NCBI RefSeq assembly: GCF_043641665.1
Contig: NC_092203.1
Span: 11,353,873 to 11,417,872 of the forward strand
Direction: 5' to 3'
From: Enoplosus armatus
Lineage: Eukaryota > Chordata > Actinopteri > Centrarchiformes > Enoplosidae
Length of the DNA stretch: 64,000 nucleotides
The notes under the pieces were generated by a model that saw only the letters and a list, made by a program, of their open reading frames with translations, was not told where the DNA came from and ran no database searches. The position numbers and the translations under genes are program-made. Shown here in pieces: positions 24,501 through 33,697 of this stretch. How positions within the stretch are numbered: the stretch's first letter is position 1; each line of letters begins with the position of its first letter.

Positions 24501-27470
24501 CAGCGACAGCGTTAAAGGCCTGGGAGAAACCACGGACTTCCTCAACATGGTGAGAGATCAGTGACTCTGCCCTGAATGATATCTGAGAAGTGGAACTTTG
24601 TGGATTTTGCTGCTCATTTTCCTGTTTTTTCCCTCCTGATAGACACACATGATGAAGATGGACCCCAGTGATAAAACACTCACTCTGTCTCCAGTTCAGA
24701 AGGTAGCTCACACTCTTTCTGTCACATGAACATCTCCCTTAGTGATTCCTCACCTCCCCGTCATTCTCCTCTCTGTCGTCACACAACTCTTCCCCTACAC
24801 GCCTGCTTTGTTCCTCAGCTAGTTCCTCCTTCATCAGGTTGATATCTGAGGTTGTTTTTGATTGTAAGAACTACAAAACATACAAGACAATGTTACAATC
24901 ATTGTTTCAAAATATCTTTTTTTTTAACAATATATAATCTTAAGCATCATTAAGTGCGTTTACATGCACTCAAGTACAGTAACTGGTTTGTTTAGTACTC
25001 CATTTAGAAATCCAAACTGGCTCCCTTTCAGGAGCAGCTTCTCTAAATGTCCCTGTTGTTGATAAAGAAACCTTCTCAGTCTTCCTCTATAGATATATAT
25101 ATATATATATAAATATATATATATATAAATATATATAAATATATATATATATGTGTGTGTGTATAGGCAAGAAATGAGCTCATATACCACCGTGATGAAA
25201 GTCATAGAGACAAAAAGAGTTTGTGAAACCTGATGAACATTTTCTGTTATCCCGTCATACATTTCTGATTTCCTTCTGTCTCTTGATTTGTCTCTTTTCC
25301 TCTCTAATGCATGCCTCTTTTTCATCCTCTTCTTGCTCTCTCGTGCCGGGGATAGAGGAAGGGTAAGCATGGTACGACCAATAAAGGGCAGAAAGAGAAC
25401 AAAAAAAGGGAGAGAAAGCTCTCGAAGCAGAGCAGTTTCTCTTCGACTCCCCCGGCTCATAAGAGAGAGACCGTGTCTCCTCGCCGGGCGTTACCCACCG
25501 AGCTTCTGAGGAGCCCCAGTGCTCGCTCTCTGGCCTCTCGGAGCCCACAGAGACACAAAACAGCCAACCAGAACAAGGAGAATCTGATCATGGCAGTGGA
25601 GGAGCTGCAGAGGAAGCCCAGTAAAAACAAGCCCCCGAATGTTGGGGACATTAGGAGGGCAGCGTCCAAACAGCGGCTCCAGCCAGTTCAGGGGAAAAGC
25701 CAGCTGATAGAGGTTGGCAGGAAGCTGGAACCAGACTCTAAACAAGGTCCTGAAACCAGAAAGGCAGCTTCAGGTGTCGGCTCTGAATCTGCAGTGGCAA
25801 AAGTTAAGCGAGTGCAGCCGAAACCCGTCAGTGTTGAAAGCAAACCGATGCAACATGCTGGAGTTAGCTCGGCAGGTAAACGCAGTCACACAGACGCACC
25901 TGGGCTTCATCTGAGCGCTGCCTCGGATGAAGAGAGCTTCGATAGCCCTCGACTGCTCTCTGAGGTGAAAAAAAACTCTGAATCTAAAGAAAGCAGAGAT
26001 TTTTCTAAAAAATCCAAGAATGAGAAAAACAAAAAAGAGGCTCAGTCAAAGAAAGAGTCCAAACTTGCGAAAGAAACAACAAAAGAGGCGTCAAATCTCG
26101 GCCTGCTTGCTGGAGCTGCCTCTCTTGCAGCGGGATCGGTATTAACGCATGAGGTGGCGTCCAGAAGCCGCTTGAGCTCGCCGTCGCCATCCGAGGGCAG
26201 CCGCGGTGTCCTGAAGGACGGCGTGAGGAAATCACAGAGCGACGAATCTGAAGCCTACGCTGCCGATTTAAGTAACAAATCTGCAGTCAGCATCAACATC
26301 ATACCTGAGAGTCAGGACGAGGAGGAGACCAGCCAGGAGGAAAGTGAGGAGGAGAGGAAGGAGCTGGAGGATGAAGATGAGGAAGGGCAGAGAACAAGTG
26401 CAGAAGTAAGCGAGGAGGAGGAGGAGGAGGAGGAGGAGGCGGATGTCAGTCACAGTATCGAGAAAGTAACAGAAGAAGAAGAAGAAGACAGTGACACCCT
26501 TCAACCAGAGGATGAGTCTGAAACTGACGTAGGAGAGGAGGAAGACGAGAGCAGTGTTGAGGAAGAGGAGGAAGAGGAAGAGGAAGCAAGCGGGACGGCA
26601 GGAAGTGAAAGTGAAGACGAGACTGAAGAGAAAGGAGGTGATGTAGAAGAGGAGGAGGAGGAAAGCGAGGAAGGGTCGAGTCACGAGACAGAGAACAAAG
26701 GAGAAGAGTCTGAAAATGAGGAAGAAGAGGGGGATTTGGAAAGCGAGGAAGAGGAAGGTGAAAGTGAGTCTTTACAGTCTTCGGAGAGAGAAGAAAGTGA
26801 TGTAGAGAGTGAGACAGAGGGAGGAGAAGAGGAAGAGGAGGAAAAAGAGAGTAGTGCTGAGGAGGAAGAGGAGGAGGAGAATAGTGAGGAAGAAGATAGT
26901 GAAAATGAGGAGGAAAGTGAAGAAGAGAACGAAGAAGGAGAAGGGGTGGAAGAGGAGGAGGGAGAGGAGAGTGAAAATGAAGAGCAGGAGGAGGAGGAAG
27001 GAGAAGAAGAAGGGGAAGAGAGTGCTGAGGAAGAGGCAGAAGAGGAAAAAGAGAGTGAGGAAGAAGTGGAGGAAGAGGAGGAAGAAGAAGAAAAGGAGGA
27101 GGATCAGAAAAGCAAGGAAGAGGATGAAGAGACTGAGGGGGAAGAGGAGGAAGAAGACGAAGAAGAAGAAGAAGAAAAGGAGGAGGATCGGAAAAGCAAG
27201 GAAGAGGATGAAGAGACTGAGGGGGAAGAGGAGGAAGAAGACGAAGAAGAAGAAGAAGAAAAGGAGGAGGATCGGAAAAGCAAGGAAGAGGATGAAGAGA
27301 CTGAGGAGGAGGAGGAGGAGGAGGTTGAAGAAGAGGAGGAGGAAGAGGTTGTGAAAAAGAAAAAGTCTAAATCTGGAAGTAAATTCAGGTCAGGGGTCAA
27401 AGGTCAGGCAGCAGGCGAGGCAGAGGAGTTCTGGGATGACGTGTTGCCGCAGTACCTCAACCTGAAATAA
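18598..27470 (+). CDS. rpgr: Retinitis pigmentosa GTPase regulator, ORF15-type isoform
   Basis: RPGR works at the photoreceptor connecting cilium/transition zone, binds RPGRIP1 and controls ciliary traffic. Exons: 18598-18628, 19677-19802, 19987-20079, 21063-21125, 21214-21372, 21851-22000, 22151-22309, 22538-22693, 22778-22902, 23133-23324, 23615-23801, 24455-24549, 24643-24702 and a large last exon 25356-27470; 1236 residues by my count (human ORF15 form 1152). Residues about 10-367 form the RCC1-like propeller: [95 protein letters not shown] and TLSPVQK follow. The last exon begins R-K-G-K at acceptor 25354-25355; its frame opens before 25473, so no start is needed there. Residues about 852-1198 are Glu-rich. 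The end [13 protein letters not shown] matches the human ORF15 C terminus. Confidence 0.95.
19370..19495 (-). repeat. Dispersed teleost repeat (ACTCAAGTAAAAG family)
   Basis: Shares words such as TTTACTCAAGTAAAAG, GAGTATTTTTAC and CACTTCTTCCAC with stretches at 36136-36230, 50150-50215 and 60150-60370. This is a family I recognise as very common in teleosts. Orientation is assigned from the 36-kb copy, which reads ACTTGAGTAAAAGTAC on plus. Confidence 0.5.
20731..20960. repeat. Inverted-repeat element in rpgr intron 3
   Basis: The minus strand at 20741-20781 reads GATGAAAGCCGTATGTCACA then GTCGAAAGCCCTGGAAAAAT. The plus strand at 20888-20933 reads GATGAAGACCGTGCGTATGA then TTGAAAGTTCCAGAAAAAGA. 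The two arms can form an imperfect stem with a loop of about 105 bases. Related copies lie at 36788-36850, 36929-37020 and 50993-51150. It looks like a small MITE/SINE-like family. Confidence 0.55.
24703..25355. other. rpgr intron 13 with (AT)n repeat
   Basis: AT-rich intron before the ORF15-type exon, with an (AT)n/(AAAT)n tract at 25091-25165. The acceptor ends GGGGATAG, a weak pyrimidine tract, which may allow the exon to be skipped in the CAAX isoform. Confidence 0.6.
25091..25165. repeat. (AT)n microsatellite grading into (GT)n
   Basis: About 75 bases of interrupted AT units ending in a short GT run. Confidence 0.9.
26316..27355 (+). repeat. rpgr: ORF15 purine-rich Glu-coding low-complexity tract
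   Basis: About 1 kb in which the plus strand is almost entirely GAA/GAG codons, mixed with Ser, Asp, Gly and Lys. In mammals the matching tract is polyglutamylated by TTLL5 and is the main RPGR mutation hot spot. The strand bias opens long frames of Arg/Lys on plus and Ser/Leu on minus, which I take to be by-products. Confidence 0.9.
27093..27344 (+). repeat. rpgr: 84-bp tandem repeat, three copies, in rpgr ORF15
   Basis: Copies start at 27093, 27177 and 27261, exactly 84 bases apart. Each encodes 28 residues beginning [16 protein letters not shown] or [16 protein letters not shown]. Copies 1 and 2 differ by one visible residue (Gln/Arg); copy 3 diverges after EETE. The unit is a multiple of three, so copy-number change keeps the frame and the C-terminal basic and [10 protein letters not shown] segments. 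Confidence 0.9.
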
Positions 27471-28771
27471 GTCACAGGGATCAATGAGTGTCATTATCGA
27501 TCACTCTGTCGATGTCTCCTTCAGCTCATCCATTCCTCGTTTACAAGGCGGCGCATGAGGCTGGAGGTCCAGCACGAACCAGAACCAGGTCCCTGTGCCC
27601 TTCTGCTCATATTTCTTCTTCATCTCCTTGGTTTATACGTTTCATTCAGGACGCTTTATTGACTTCTTCTCTCTGCAGTTAAAGAGTAGTTTGTTTGTCC
27701 TGCTCAGGTTTGTCAAAGTGACATTTTCTACATTTGGCTCAGTCGAAACGTTTAAACTTTTCAGTCTGTAGCCATGTTATTAAAATGTCATCCAATATTA
27801 AAACAAATATAACGCCTTCCTCTGACACGCTTCTTTCCCTCTCTCTGCTTTCTTTTCCTGCTTTTATTATTTTACGTGTTTGTAATAAACAATTGTGTTT
27901 CATTTCATTCATTCACAAATCGTTGTTTGTGTGTGTTGTTTTGAAAGTATGATAACTTTAAGAAAGAGTTAGCATGGAGTGGTTCCTCAACTATGAGCTC
28001 ACAGGGAGGCACTTTTCCTTTTCTCGTCTGGAGTCCGTCTGTGCTGCGGCCGCTGCCTCAAAACCACATTTCATCCGAAAGTCTGTGAAAATAAGGTTAA
28101 TAATATTAATAAGTTATTGGTGAAACCTGTAACTTCAGGCCATCACATCCCTCGTGTGTACCACTTGTCAGAACTGTCTTGTTTTGCAGACCAACAGTCC
28201 AAACAGTTTATATCTTTAATAACCAATTAATCAATTAGTTGTCTGAAGCGTTTCCTCTCTCATTCGCCTGGTTTGTTGAGCGTTTGCTTGGCCGAGTTCA
28301 GGATCAGGTGGGGCTTGTTTTCTTCGTCCAGTCTCGTCTTTGTGTTCATAATCCCTCCTGTAATCCCTTCCCATCATTCCCTGCTGCAGTCTGGAGGAGC
28401 TGAGTGCTGCTGGCCAGACAATGTGAAACACTCACACAGGGTTTCCATTTTCTGCTGTCTAGTCTCTCGGTGGGAGAATCAACATGAAACCGTCCCGATT
28501 CTACCAGGATTTTAGTATTTCTCTTTACTTGTGTCCTGTCCTGCCACAGTTTCCTTCTTTCCTCTGTCTTTTTAATCCCATTCCTTTTGACAGAAATCTC
28601 CCTCCTACAGTAAACTTAGCTCAGCCCTTCGATGTCTAAATCTTAAGATTTGAAGATGAGCATCTCAAACCAACTCAAGACCTCATGATATCTTCAAACT
28701 GCTGAAACGTTGCTGGCAGTGTTGTGCTCTTATTCGCATTAAATGTGTCTTCAATTCACTCTTTTTGTCAG
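27471..28771. other. rpgr ORF15 3'UTR and intron toward the CAAX exons
   Basis: Follows the ORF15 stop. A consensus AATAAA at 27884-27889 could end the ORF15 transcript. The rest has no exon I can support until the acceptor at 28770-28771. Confidence 0.6.
27884..27889 (+). terminator. rpgr: Candidate poly(A) signal of the rpgr ORF15 transcript
   Basis: AATAAA 414 bases beyond the ORF15 stop, followed by a GT/T-rich stretch (TTTGTGTGTGTTGTTTTG) typical of a downstream element. Confidence 0.6.
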
Positions 28772-29986
28772 GACTTGACAAAAGGATTTGCTCAGACGTG
28801 GAGCAAAGGCGAAGAGGAAGGAGAAGAAGATGATGAAGAAGAGGAAGAGGAGGGCAACGCTGGCGAAGAGGAGGTGGAGGAAGAGGATAACGATAGGTCA
28901 GCTGAGACGGAGGGACCGTCCTCGAGTGTGGACGACTCGACGGAGAAACCAGCAGAGGAGACTCAGAGTCCTGTACGTGTCCAGAGCTGGATCACACGTC
29001 TGGCCTTCATTCAGTATTCCTGTTGACTCTAACATGTAACGTGATCTTTCCAGAAGCCCGAAGAGCTGAAAGAAGAGTCCATCCCTGACGGAGAGCAGGA
29101 AGGTGACACAGGTGTGTTTGATCAGCTGCATGTCTGGAGGACAAACCCATTTATGTCTGTGGCATATACATGAATGATAGACAGAGTCATAATAAGGGAC
29201 GTGTTTTTATCAACAGCAGCTGAAATCAGCGAGCAGCCCCACACTACAGGGGAAGAAAAGAAAGATGACGGCATCAAACCAGCCAATGGGACGGCAGACA
29301 GCAACTCCAAAAGCCAATCAGGCTCCAGCAAAAAGGTACAAGAACTGTTTAACATGTCTGGAGACACATGGGTGTTTTCCAAACAAACTGAAAGGTCATC
29401 AGGTGGATAAAGATACATTTGGTGTCGAGACCAAACTAAACCATATTCATCCTCAGCTGTTGAGGTAACTGAGTGTGTACAGAGATGACTGGCTGGAAGG
29501 TTTACCTGCATGCACACGATCAGAAACCTGGACACTGTTCCGATCCTGTATACAGACATATGACCACAGCCAGGACAAGACACGAAGACACATGTAAACC
29601 ACTCATTTTCTGACTTATGTAGCAGAATCTGGACGTTCTGGTTTCACCTCAGCTCCCTGTATGAAGTTTGTTGGTAGGGAACCTTTTTAGAAACCACTAG
29701 TTAGTGGTGTGAACAGGAAGGTCTTTCAGCTACCACCTCTCCTTTGTCCTCCTCTCAGCTCTCTCTCTTCAGACGGCTCTCCTTCTCCAGGTCGAAGCAG
29801 ACCAACGACAGGGACCAAACACCAGCGGTGGGTGCCATCCGTGGGGACGCGGCTGTCCAGGGAGAGCCTCCCTCCTCTGCTGCTGCCGTGAGCAGCGACC
29901 CAGAGACAAACAGAGGCGGAGCACAGCAGAGATCTATGCCCTCTGGAGCCAGAGGGCCTCGCTCCGGAGCCTGCACCGTACTGTGA
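28772..29986 (+). CDS. rpgr: rpgr alternative 3' exons (constitutive, prenylated isoform)
   Basis: Four phase-compatible exons: 28772-28972, 29054-29111, 29217-29335 (or from 29220) and 29759-29986, adding 201 residues. They match the human exon 16-19 end in design: an acidic segment (GEEEGEEDDEEEEEEG), a Ser/Lys segment, LSLFRRLSFSRSK, and a final CTVL. CTVL is a CAAX box; the last Leu predicts geranylgeranylation, as for human RPGR (CTIL), which is prenylated and carried by PDE6D. Exon 28772 is open only in phase 0. It can follow exon 13 (ending 24702, phase 0) directly, giving about 733 residues, or a phase-0 donor inside the ORF15 exon such as GAG/GTGAAA near 25963. The exact junction needs transcript data. 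Confidence 0.85.
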
Positions 29987-30071
29987 TCCCAGGAACAAAT
30001 CTCTCAGGTGGCCTCAGTTATCTTGAAAAGTCAGACCAAAAGTGTGAAAAGGTTCTTTAGCAGCAAGTCCC

Positions 30072-30260
30072 ACTTAAAGGGGCCCTGTGGGGTTTTCTTG
30101 GAAACACTCAGTGTTACTCACCAAAACACAGTCCGTTTCCTTTGTCATAAAACATTTGTGAAGTGTTTTAAATCCAGCGTTGTTTACATCCATGTTAACC
30201 AGCTTGCACTCTTCTTCTTCTCTGCCTTTGCTGGCACATTGCAGCTTATTTTGACTAGAG
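30072..30260 (+). repeat. Dispersed teleost repeat in the rpgr 3'UTR
   Basis: Word order AAAGGGGCCCTGTGGGGTTT, TTTGTGAAGTGTTTTAAATC, then AACCAGCTTGCACTCTTCTT and TGCTGGCACATTGCAG resembles a repeat I know from several fish genomes. It has no coding capacity. Confidence 0.4.
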
Positions 30261-30616
30261 GTCTAAACTCCACAGGGAACCTTTAACTGTGTTTTCAAGC
30301 GGTTCCCCTCTGGGACGATGGTGTTTTCATTTAGGTCTGTGGTGCACAGTATCATCCAGCCTCCTGCTTGGTCACCTGACAGGATTTCTGTGAACACTTT
30401 TGCCTCCTTTTGGAACTACTAACATGCCATCTTTGCGAGTGCAGCTTTAAATCAACCACTACACTTTCAACCACTGTCTGTTCACAAGTGACCTACAGCT
30501 GAGCCTCCTCCTCCACCAGTATGACCAGTGTCACCGTGTTGCTGGGCGGTTTTTAACTTTAAAGTTTGTAGTTTTTGTTGTGTGGCACATATTTCCTACC
30601 CAGCAGCTGAGCCTTG

Positions 30617-30649
<33 letters not shown>

Positions 30650-31198
30650 TTTTAAACTGTGAGGATGTAAATACTCTTATTTATTGTGACACGGTCCTTG
30701 AGCACATTTGCACTTTTGATGTGACCTGTATGCATTTCAAGGAGATGCATCAGTTTTATATTCTGACATGATAATCTCATTTAATGTTGATGTTCATTTT
30801 TTATCATTTGGATTTTTGTGATATCAGTAAAGCATTTTGATATAAAGCTGAAGATGTGTCAGTGTTTTTGTATAATTTGGAAGCTACACATCCAGACAGC
30901 TGGTTTCCTGAGATGGAAAGTCTTGAAAACTGTATGCTGGTCTCTCTAAACAGCAGATGAACTTTCCATATTAAAGTCCAGTACGCCCAACTACAAGTTA
31001 GCAGGAAACTAAATACATCTACAAGTCACAGCTAAATCGCTTAAATGCCTGTAGTAGCATGGAGATTGATTTAAATTATATGTGGCAGAGCTTTCAAGTG
31101 TACAAGAATTTCAAGAAATAAGTTGTACTGTACTGTTTTCCTAGATTGGTTAACAATTCGCTAACTACTAGCCTAGTCATACTATGTCATAATTTCGG

Positions 31199-31367
31199 CG
31201 AAGAAGAAGAAGACATCAAAGAAGAAGAAGACGACAGCGAAGAAGAGGAAGGAGACATCGAAGAAGAAGAAGACGACAGCGAAGAAGAAGAAGACGACAG
31301 CGAAGAAGAGGAAGGAGACATCGAAGAAGAAGAAGAAGACAGCGGCGAAGAAGAAGAAGAAGATGTT
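31199..31367 (+). repeat. 21-bp GAA-rich minisatellite upstream of dynlt3
   Basis: About eight imperfect 21-base units that would read EEEEDDS or EEEEGDI. The frame stays open from 31146 to 31382 but has no in-frame ATG; the one nearby ATG at about 31183 stops after two codons. I therefore treat it as noncoding. It resembles the rpgr ORF15 tract in composition and lies about 400 bases before the dynlt3 ATG. Confidence 0.75.
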
Positions 31368-31764
31368 GGGACCATGAATTGAAGGACGAAACTAGCAGCC
31401 GCATTTCGAGTCTCAGAGGTGAGTCTAAACAGATGATTTCGAGTTAGTGTCACAAAACAGATAGAATTTGTTTATTTGTGTCTTTTTTACGTTTTGTGTG
31501 TGTATTCATTGAATAAACTCGAGCGAAATGACGTTATAAAGATGTACCGTTAAAGCGCAGATATGTGTTGCCACCAGTAGGTGTCAGCAGTTAGCTAATT
31601 ATCTCTTCTTCGGGGTTTATGTTGCTCTTTTTAGCAGTCGTTGACTCTGTTGACAGCTCACAGGAAGTCCATAACAGCTTCGTATTTTTCTTCGAGCAAG
31701 TTCGCGTTTTCTTCTAGAAAACTGAAGGACTGTAACCCCTTTGGACCGGCGATACATGACAGGA

Positions 31765-33697
31765 ATGGAGGAATATCATAACGGCAACGAGGTTTGTCCC
31801 TGATTCCATGTATTGTTTGATATAGCACGGTAGAAATGAGCTAGCTAAAGGCTGGCTAGCTACCATAGCTAGCCAGCTACCATAGCTAGCCAGCCCTAAC
31901 GTTATGTCCAAGATGATCTTAGATGCTAACGTTGCATTTGTATGTTTAATATCATTATATAACATTGTTATCATATCCAGAATTAATTAATAGCCTGTTC
32001 ATGGTAGTGTTGAAAGGAACATTATGACTGATATATGATTCCTGTATTAATCCTATGAGGACTTAACGCCAAACTCTGACTGCTGTGGCTAAAAATGAGG
32101 TTCCTTGTATAATTTTTTAAATCTCATACTGTATCCTTAATGGGCATACAGTTACACTGTTGTTTTTTTAATGAGAACATATTAACTATGTATGTATAAC
32201 CTGCATTGACTCATATTTGTCTGTTTCCCATTTTTCAGGGCTCCTTCAACTCTGAAGAAGCTGATAACATTGTCAAAGAGGTAATCTCAACCCTTTAACA
32301 TCAAGTTTCATTGGTTTCCCCACGTTAAGGTTCTTATAGTCTTTATTTTTCCACACTACTGGACTCTTAACTGTGGAGTGAAATATTCAAACCCTAGTTT
32401 GCCTCTATTTTCTCTATAATTTCAACCTAATGACATAGTTAAGTGCTACCATCTATTTTTCTGGAGCACATTGCTTAATTTTTTCACTCTGTTTAACAAC
32501 TAAATTGAGCCATTCAATCAATAAATGAGAAACATAACAAGACAAACTGAATAAAACAACCCACAAACAGGGGAGATATTCTCACCATGTTACACCCTTT
32601 CACCCACTCGTCTTGTCTGTATTTCTCACATATGATAATGTGTTGTATTGCAGAGGTCTAACACTTCTAATTTCTCTTAATGTTAGGTATTAAAATATAA
32701 TCCAGTCATGTTGTAATGGTTGGGACAGTGTTGGGTATTCATTTTGTTTAGCTGTGAAAGAAAGTTCCTGTGCTGCTGTAGATGTTCACTATTGATTCAC
32801 ACATGTGCTCAGGATGATTAAAGAATCTGATATTATCTCAATAAAATGAATGTTTCTGCTGTCCTCAGGTTTGTACAGGGATATTTAGTCTTTTTATTTT
32901 CAGTGTCCTCAGGGTGAAACAGCACCCAGTGACTTCCACATGACTGTAAAAACTGAGCTTGTGTGTGTGTGTGTGTGTGTGTTTATCTCAGTGCATCGAG
33001 AACGTGGTGGGGGGTGATGACTACAGCCAGAGTCAGGTGAACAAATGGACCGCCAGCATCGTGGAGCGCTGCCTCACACAGCTGGTCAAACAGGGGAAAG
33101 CATACAAGTACATCGGTATGTTTCCGTCAGTGTTTTGTGAAGCCACAGTAGTGTGGGTGTAGATTTTACTGTCAAATTGACTTTTTCAGGACCTAGAATT
33201 AAACTTCTTTCTCTCTCGTTTCCCCAAAGTATAATTTTCAATATTTAAAAGGGAAGGAAATTAGTTGTAGATGTGACTGGATCCAAATCTGGTGCAGGTG
33301 TGTGTTTTTATAAGAGGAGTAAAATGGGATTAAGTGCTTATTGTTTGTCTGTACAGTGACGTGTGCCGTGATGCAGAAAACAGGAGCAGGCCTCCACACA
33401 GCTAACTCCTGCTACTGGGACACGGCCATGGACGGTAAGCAGAGCCTCCATGCTGATTCACACTGAGAGCATATAGAGCATAACCAACGTGATGAATGTA
33501 TTTCCTGCCTCAGAAACATTTGCAAAGCTCAGTTCAGTTCTGTTTTCTGTAGTTCCTCTTGTTTGGTCTGTTTGTTTCAGTTTTCTTCACGTTATATTCA
33601 CCTGTGTGTGGTTGTCTCCTCAGGAAGCTGCACCGTGAGATGGGAAAACCGCACCATGTACTGTGTGGTCAGTGTGTTTGCTGTGGCTATCTCATAG
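31765..33697 (+). CDS. dynlt3: Dynein light chain Tctex-type 3
   Basis: DYNLT3 is a light chain of cytoplasmic dynein that links cargo to the motor. Five exons: 31765-31791, 32239-32280, 32992-33115, 33357-33434 and 33624-33697, giving 114 residues (human 116). The start at 31765 (MEEYHNGNE) has a strong context (G at -3, G at +4) and matches the human N terminus; an in-frame ATG at 31756 would add MTG in a weak context. Landmarks: [57 protein letters not shown] and the end [21 protein letters not shown]. The exon 3 acceptor is preceded by a (GT)11 tract. The gene follows rpgr and is tail to tail with cybb, as in human Xp11.4. Confidence 0.96.
31792..32991. other. dynlt3 introns 1 and 2
   Basis: Short AT-rich introns flanking the 42-base exon 2. 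No other exon is seen. A (GT)11 microsatellite at 32961-32982 ends 9 bases before the exon 3 acceptor. Confidence 0.7.
32961..32982 (+). repeat. dynlt3: (GT)11 tract at the dynlt3 exon 3 acceptor
   Basis: Eleven GT units followed by TTATCTCAG and the exon. It takes the place of most of the polypyrimidine tract. Confidence 0.9.

Larger units (their letters stand above)
29987..31764. other. rpgr 3'UTR and dynlt3 upstream region
   Basis: Contains a dispersed teleost repeat at 30072-30260, a short (GT)n(GA)n at 30619-30648, the GAA-rich minisatellite at 31199-31367, a consensus donor-like CAGAG/GTGAGT near 31419 and an acceptor-like CTTTTTAG near 31635. The last two could bound a noncoding leader intron of dynlt3. 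No other coding gene is seen. Confidence 0.5.

Noticed and set aside
26809..27354. Arg/Lys-rich 181-codon frame on plus
   Set aside because: It is the shifted reading of the GAA/GAG tract of rpgr; pure purine sequence has no stops in this frame by composition except TGA/TAA words, which need T.
27104..27400. Ser-rich frame on minus
   Set aside because: It is the reverse complement of the same Glu tract.
25473..27470. A 665-residue stand-alone gene starting at 25473
   Set aside because: The first codon is GTG, and the frame is open and in phase back to an acceptor at 25354-25355. The C terminus matches RPGR ORF15. It is the last exon of rpgr.
31146..31382. Acidic 78-codon frame as a gene
   Set aside because: No in-frame ATG; the sequence is a 21-bp tandem repeat. 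Kept as a repeat and as a finding.
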